A DNA stretch of 35,166 bases from Planctomycetota bacterium (GTDB lineage Bacteria > Planctomycetota > JAJSAM01 > JAJVHW01). A program made the translations under genes and the position numbers. Shown here piece by piece: positions 32,240-35,166 of the stretch (positions are counted from its first letter, which is position 1; each line of letters begins with the position of its first letter). The stretch spans positions 1 to 35,166 of the forward strand of contig JAJVHW010000173.1 of NCBI GenBank assembly GCA_022072415.1, written 5' to 3'. Below the pieces are notes generated by a model. That model ran no database searches, was not told the DNA's origin, and saw only the letters and a list, made by a program, of their open reading frames with translations.

Positions 32240-33328
32240 TCAGACCGCGCCTTCGGCGGCCCTGAGCTTCTCGCGCTCGTCCACCACGCGGCGGCTGACT
32301 TCGCCGGCGAGGCGGCGGGCGGTCGCGCGGAACGCGTGCGAGACGGCGGAGTCCGGGTGCGAGATGACGACCGGCGTGCCGACGTCGCCGCCCACGCGGA
32401 CCGAAGGGTCGATCGGGATCTCGCCGAGGAGCGGCCAGCCGTGCCGGGCGGCCATCTTCTTCCCGCCGCCGTGGTCGAAGATCTCGCTCCGCGTGCCGCA
32501 GCAGGGGCACGCGAAGAAGCTCATGTTCTCGACGACGCCGAGCACGGGCACGTTGACGCGGGAGAACATGTTCGCGCCCTTCTCCACGTCGATCAGCGCG
32601 ACCTCCTGCGGCGTCGTGACCATCACCGCTCCGGTCATCGGGAAGATCTGCGAGAGCGAGAGCTGCACGTCGCCCGTGCCCGGCGGGAGGTCGATGACCA
32701 TGTAGTCCACGTCGCCCCAGTCGCAGTCCTCGTAGAACTGCGTGATCGCCTTGTGGAGCATGGGTCCGCGCCACACGACGGCCTGTCCGGGCGGGACGAG
32801 GTAGCCCATCGAGAGGCACTTCATGCCGTGCGCGACGACGGGCTGGAGGCGCCCCTCGGAGACGGCCGGCTTCGCCTGGTCCGTGCCGGTCATGAGAGGG
32901 ATCGACGGGCCGTAGATGTCCACGTCGAGCAGGGCCACGCGCGCCCCGTCGAGCGCGAGCGACGCCGCGAGGTTCACCGCGACGGTGGACTTCCCGACCC
33001 CGCCCTTCCCCGACGCGACGGCGATCACGTTCCGCACGCCCGGCGCCTTGCTCTGCCTGTTCGCGGCGGACGCGGGCACCTGCGCGCCCCACTGGATCTC
33101 GACCGGCGACCGGATGCCGAGCGGTGCCACCGCCGCCTCGATCGACGCGCGGATCTCGTCCTTCAGCGGACAGGCCGGCGTCGTGAGCTCGATCTCAAGC
33201 CAGAGCTTGGTCGGCGAGAGGACGTCCACGCCCTTCACCATCCCCATCTCCACGATGCTCCGGCCGAGCTCGGGGTCGCGGACGGGGACGAGGGCGGCGA
33301 CGATCTGGTCCTTGGTGGGCGCGGGCAA
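32240..33328 (-). CDS. mrp: Mrp/ApbC-type Fe-S cluster carrier ATPase
   Basis: 362 residues from a TTG at 33328, chosen because GGAGG lies 8 bp upstream; the ATG at 33367 would add 13 residues (MWCNLPIPPEDPP) that span this Shine-Dalgarno site and do not look conserved. The N-terminal ~85 residues are a MIP18/DUF59 domain (LVPVRDPELGRSIVEMGMVKGV, TTPACPLKDEI). The ATPase follows with the deviant Walker A GKGGVGKST, LLDVDIYGPSIP, and VIDLPPGTGDVQLSLSQ. ACPCCG carries the CxxC that bridges a [4Fe-4S] cluster between monomers. It delivers clusters to apo-proteins in the cytoplasm, plausible in a genome rich in Fe-S proteins. Confidence 0.93.
   Translation of the reverse strand: MPAPTKDQIVAALVPVRDPELGRSIVEMGMVKGVDVLSPTKLWLEIELTTPACPLKDEIRASIEAAVAPLGIRSPVEIQWGAQVPASAANRQSKAPGVRNVIAVASGKGGVGKSTVAVNLAASLALDGARVALLDVDIYGPSIPLMTGTDQAKPAVSEGRLQPVVAHGMKCLSMGYLVPPGQAVVWRGPMLHKAITQFYEDCDWGDVDYMVIDLPPGTGDVQLSLSQIFPMTGAVMVTTPQEVALIDVEKGANMFSRVNVPVLGVVENMSFFACPCCGTRSEIFDHGGGKKMAARHGWPLLGEIPIDPSVRVGGDVGTPVVISHPDSAVSHAFRATARRLAGEVSRRVVDEREKLRAAEGAV
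32244..32281 (+). repeat. Direct repeat copy B, native mrp 3' end
   Basis: The copy inside mrp, encoding its C-terminus (DEREKLRAAEGA). It is 301 bp from copy A, with the 69-residue gene between them. Confidence 0.85.
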
Positions 33329-33415
33329 CGGGGGGTCCTCCGGAGGGATGGGGAGGTTACACCACACTCGTCGCGGCGCGTCGGCCGGACGGCGGGAGGC
33401 GCGGCGAGGGGCCCG

Positions 33416-34627
33416 CTACTGGACGACCGCCTCCACCAGCACGTCCACGTCCTTCGACTTCCCGCTCGCCGGGTCCACGACCGTTCCGGTGCAGAGGATC
33501 TCGATCACCTGCCCCGGGATCGTGCTGAAACGGCGGATCTCGAGGGTCACGTCGGCCGGGGCCGAGGCGGTGCCGTACGTGCGGTTCCCGATCTCGACGA
33601 AGAACCTCCGCGCGTTCATGCCGGTCGCGGTGGACGGATCGGCGTGGACGGTGCTCACCGAGTCCGACGCGGGGAACTGGACGGTCAGCGAGGACGTCTT
33701 CCCGAAGAACTTCCGCGGAACGCCGTTCCGCGTGATCTCGATCTGGCCCGCGGAGACCGTCGCGTCGCAGAGGGCGAGGCGGTTCTTCGGAGGAGGCGGC
33801 GGCGGCGGCGGCGGCGGCTCGGGCCCCGGGAAGACGGGGAACGTCCACGGGGCGGCGGACACCTCGTACTTCCGGGTACGGAGCGACACGAGCGCGTGGA
33901 AGCCCCCGGCGTCCATCGGGCCCTCGAGCGTCCCGCGCCAGCCGGAGCCCTTCAGCTTCACCTTGCAGGTGGTCGTCGCGCGGTCCCGGGACGTCTTCAC
34001 CAGTCCGCGGGCCGTCCCGTCGGGGAGGATCTCCTGCCCGAACGTCGTGAGGCGGACCTTCGCCTCCTCGCCGCCCTCCGGCTTCAGGCCCCGCACGCGG
34101 CCCTTCGCGTCCGTGACGAGCGTCATCTCCAGGCGGAAGGTGCCCTGCCCCTTCGCAGGGTTGAACCGGCGGAGGGTCGCGGGGCCCGAGGCGTCGCCCG
34201 GGAGCCCGCCGAAGCCGGCCTTCCGCGTGTACGTGCCGGTCACGTCGCCGCCGTCGGACGCCATCGTCCCGCGGAACGAGATGCGCGGGAACTTCACGTT
34301 CTCGTCGAAGTCCACGTGCTGCGCGCCCGTCTCGTCCACCGTGCTCGTCCCGACGACCTGGTAGAGCTCGAACGTGTCGCCGATCTGGAGGAGCCCCCCG
34401 CCGGCGAGGGTGCCGTCGTCGAGGGTGGACAGCGAGATGCGGACGTTGTGGACGTCGAAGAGGAAGTCGTAGTCCCCCGCCGCGGAGTGGAAGCCGACCT
34501 CGACCCGCTCGTCGTACTCCCCGGCGAGCACCCACGCCGGAAGCTCGGCCGCGGGGGCGGCGGCCGCCAGCGCGGCGGCGAACGCCAGCACGGCGGCGGA
34601 TCGGCGGAAGGCCCGGCCTGTGGACAT
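33416..34627 (-). CDS. Secreted protein of unknown function with a polyproline linker
   Basis: 403 residues from ATG 34627; a longer frame exists upstream but this start gives a clean signal peptide (MSTGRAFRRSAAVLAFAAAL, cleavage near PAAE). Two beta-rich regions are joined by a run of ten Pro (PEPPPPPPPPPPKN, about residue 270). The first contains repeated strand-turn units (FRGTMASDGGDVTGTY, LKGSGWRGTLEGP, TFRLEMTLVTDAKGRV) suggestive of a lipocalin-like or barrel fold; the second is a compact beta domain ending at the TAG. No family is recognised. Probably periplasmic or extracellular. It is separated from mrp by 87 bp and transcribed the same way. Confidence 0.75.
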   Translation of the reverse strand: MSTGRAFRRSAAVLAFAAALAAAAPAAELPAWVLAGEYDERVEVGFHSAAGDYDFLFDVHNVRISLSTLDDGTLAGGGLLQIGDTFELYQVVGTSTVDETGAQHVDFDENVKFPRISFRGTMASDGGDVTGTYTRKAGFGGLPGDASGPATLRRFNPAKGQGTFRLEMTLVTDAKGRVRGLKPEGGEEAKVRLTTFGQEILPDGTARGLVKTSRDRATTTCKVKLKGSGWRGTLEGPMDAGGFHALVSLRTRKYEVSAAPWTFPVFPGPEPPPPPPPPPPKNRLALCDATVSAGQIEITRNGVPRKFFGKTSSLTVQFPASDSVSTVHADPSTATGMNARRFFVEIGNRTYGTASAPADVTLEIRRFSTIPGQVIEILCTGTVVDPASGKSKDVDVLVEAVVQ

Positions 34628-34707
34628 GCACCCCATCCTACGCGCGGAAGGCGGCTGCGTTTCCAGTTCGGCGTCCGACTGTCCCGCGAGCCTGCTACAT
34701 TGGGCCC

Positions 34708-35097
34708 ATGGACGAGAACGCGCGCCGGCGCGCCATGGCGACGCTGCAGAAGATGTACGAGGACCTCGCACGGCGGGCGGTGGACACCGTCAACGAGAAC
34801 GAGGACGGGCTGCGGAGCTCGCCCTTCTCGTTCGCGTACCAGGAGATCGAGGACCGGTTCGCGCCGCGCCTGCTCAACCTGGGCCACCTGCTCGGGGCGA
34901 TGCAGCACCTGCAGCGGCAGAAGCCGCAGCACACCGAGTTCAGCGTGGAGCGCGTCGAGGGCCCCCTCGACCAGCTCGACAAGCGCATCAACGACAAGCT
35001 CCGCGGCGACCGCGGGGCCACGCTCCACAACGTGAGCCTCGCCCAGGCCGACGACGGGACGTGGCATGCGTTCCTGACGCTGTCGCGGACGGTGTGA
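34708..35097 (+). CDS. 129-residue cytoplasmic protein of unknown function
   Basis: ATG 34708, preceded by TACATT (34696-34701), which could be a -10 box very close to the start; no Shine-Dalgarno site is visible, so the message may be leaderless. It is mainly helical (TLQKMYEDLARRAVDTVNENED, LNLGHLLGAMQHLQRQ) with a C-terminal strand region (LHNVSLAQADDGTWHAFLTLSRTV). There are no membrane segments or cysteines. No family is recognised. It is divergent from the secreted protein gene, 80 bp apart. Confidence 0.72.
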   Translation: MDENARRRAMATLQKMYEDLARRAVDTVNENEDGLRSSPFSFAYQEIEDRFAPRLLNLGHLLGAMQHLQRQKPQHTEFSVERVEGPLDQLDKRINDKLRGDRGATLHNVSLAQADDGTWHAFLTLSRTV

Positions 35098-35105
35098 GGC
35101 CGCGC

Positions 35106-35128
35106 GGCGCGCTTCGCGGCGGCGCGCC
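35106..35128 (+). terminator. GC-rich hairpin after the last gene
   Basis: GGCGCGC (35106-35112) pairs with GCGCGCC (35122-35128) over a 9-base loop, 8 bp after the stop at 35097. A U-run does not follow, so this is a possible terminator only. Confidence 0.4.
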
Positions 35129-35166
35129 CGCAGGCGGCAGGTCCGCGCCGTCCGGCCGCGGCCGGG

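Noticed and set aside
33328-33367. ATG at 33367 as the mrp start
   Set aside because: The 13 added codons span the GGAGG that fits the TTG at 33328, and they do not resemble the family N-terminus. It remains a possible alternative.
1-35166. tRNA, rRNA or CRISPR array
   Set aside because: No gap shows a cloverleaf with a GTTCNANNC arm, rRNA-like blocks or regularly spaced direct repeats. The repeated elements found are pairs only.

Overview
This is a very GC-rich, gene-dense window from an uncultured-looking bacterium. Its traits are several FHA-domain signalling proteins, giant multiheme c-type cytochromes, SBBP and LVIVD beta-propellers, a gamma-alpha fused 2-oxoacid:ferredoxin oxidoreductase and an archaeal-type (DhnA/FbaB) aldolase. 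Together they suggest an anaerobic or facultative Gram-negative bacterium, perhaps Planctomycetota or a similar deep lineage. That placement is a guess: there is no rRNA or ribosomal protein here to test it.

Region 1 (1-8372, + strand). The end of an FHA protein is followed by a three-gene set: a secreted double HbpS/GlcG-like heme-binding protein, a ~620-residue outer-membrane beta-barrel candidate, and a 1255-residue decaheme lipoprotein with a C-terminal LVIVD beta-propeller. This looks like a porin-cytochrome conduit for electrons across the outer membrane.

Region 2 (8373-12086). A small three-helix membrane protein gene is split by a 231-bp element with 26-bp inverted ends and TTAA/TTAG flanks, resembling an internally deleted IS1380-type element. 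Next to it are a small membrane protein (paralogue at 12087-12488) and a secreted SBBP/fibronectin-III protein.

Region 3 (22749 down to 12087, - strand) is the centrepiece, one tightly packed gene string. In transcription order it encodes: a tail-anchored double-FHA protein; an 18-heme periplasmic cytochrome; a b-type membrane cytochrome; a cytoplasmic protein fusing two cyclic-nucleotide-binding domains to a four-cluster ferredoxin domain; a transmembrane protein with a cytoplasmic FHA-like domain and 15 periplasmic hemes; a diverged Lgt-like membrane protein; a Tes/MJ0619-type radical SAM enzyme; and a small membrane protein. Five of the junctions are 4-bp overlaps or TGATG-type couplings, one more is 4 bp apart, and only the first (FHA protein to 18-heme cytochrome) has a 38-bp gap.

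Region 4 (22887-25590, + strand). Divergent from that string are an FHA-GAF class III nucleotide cyclase and, 7 bp later, a class II (metallo-beta-lactamase fold) cyclic-nucleotide phosphodiesterase. The window therefore holds the synthesis, breakdown and a probable receptor of a cyclic nucleotide, and the receptor is itself an electron-transfer protein. My main proposal is a membrane electron-transfer complex gated by cyclic nucleotide and phospho-peptide signals. I do not know of a described system with this composition.

Region 5 (25640-29876, + strand) is central metabolism: fbaB aldolase and korAB, the latter a potential source of reduced ferredoxin. A 58-residue membrane protein lies convergent to fbaB. 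Region 6 (29956-35097) has a C5-cytosine methyltransferase with a coupled candidate restriction enzyme, a small helical protein flanked by 38-bp direct repeats copied from the 3' end of mrp, mrp itself, a secreted protein with a polyproline linker, and a conserved-looking 129-residue protein. I saw no tRNA, rRNA or CRISPR array.
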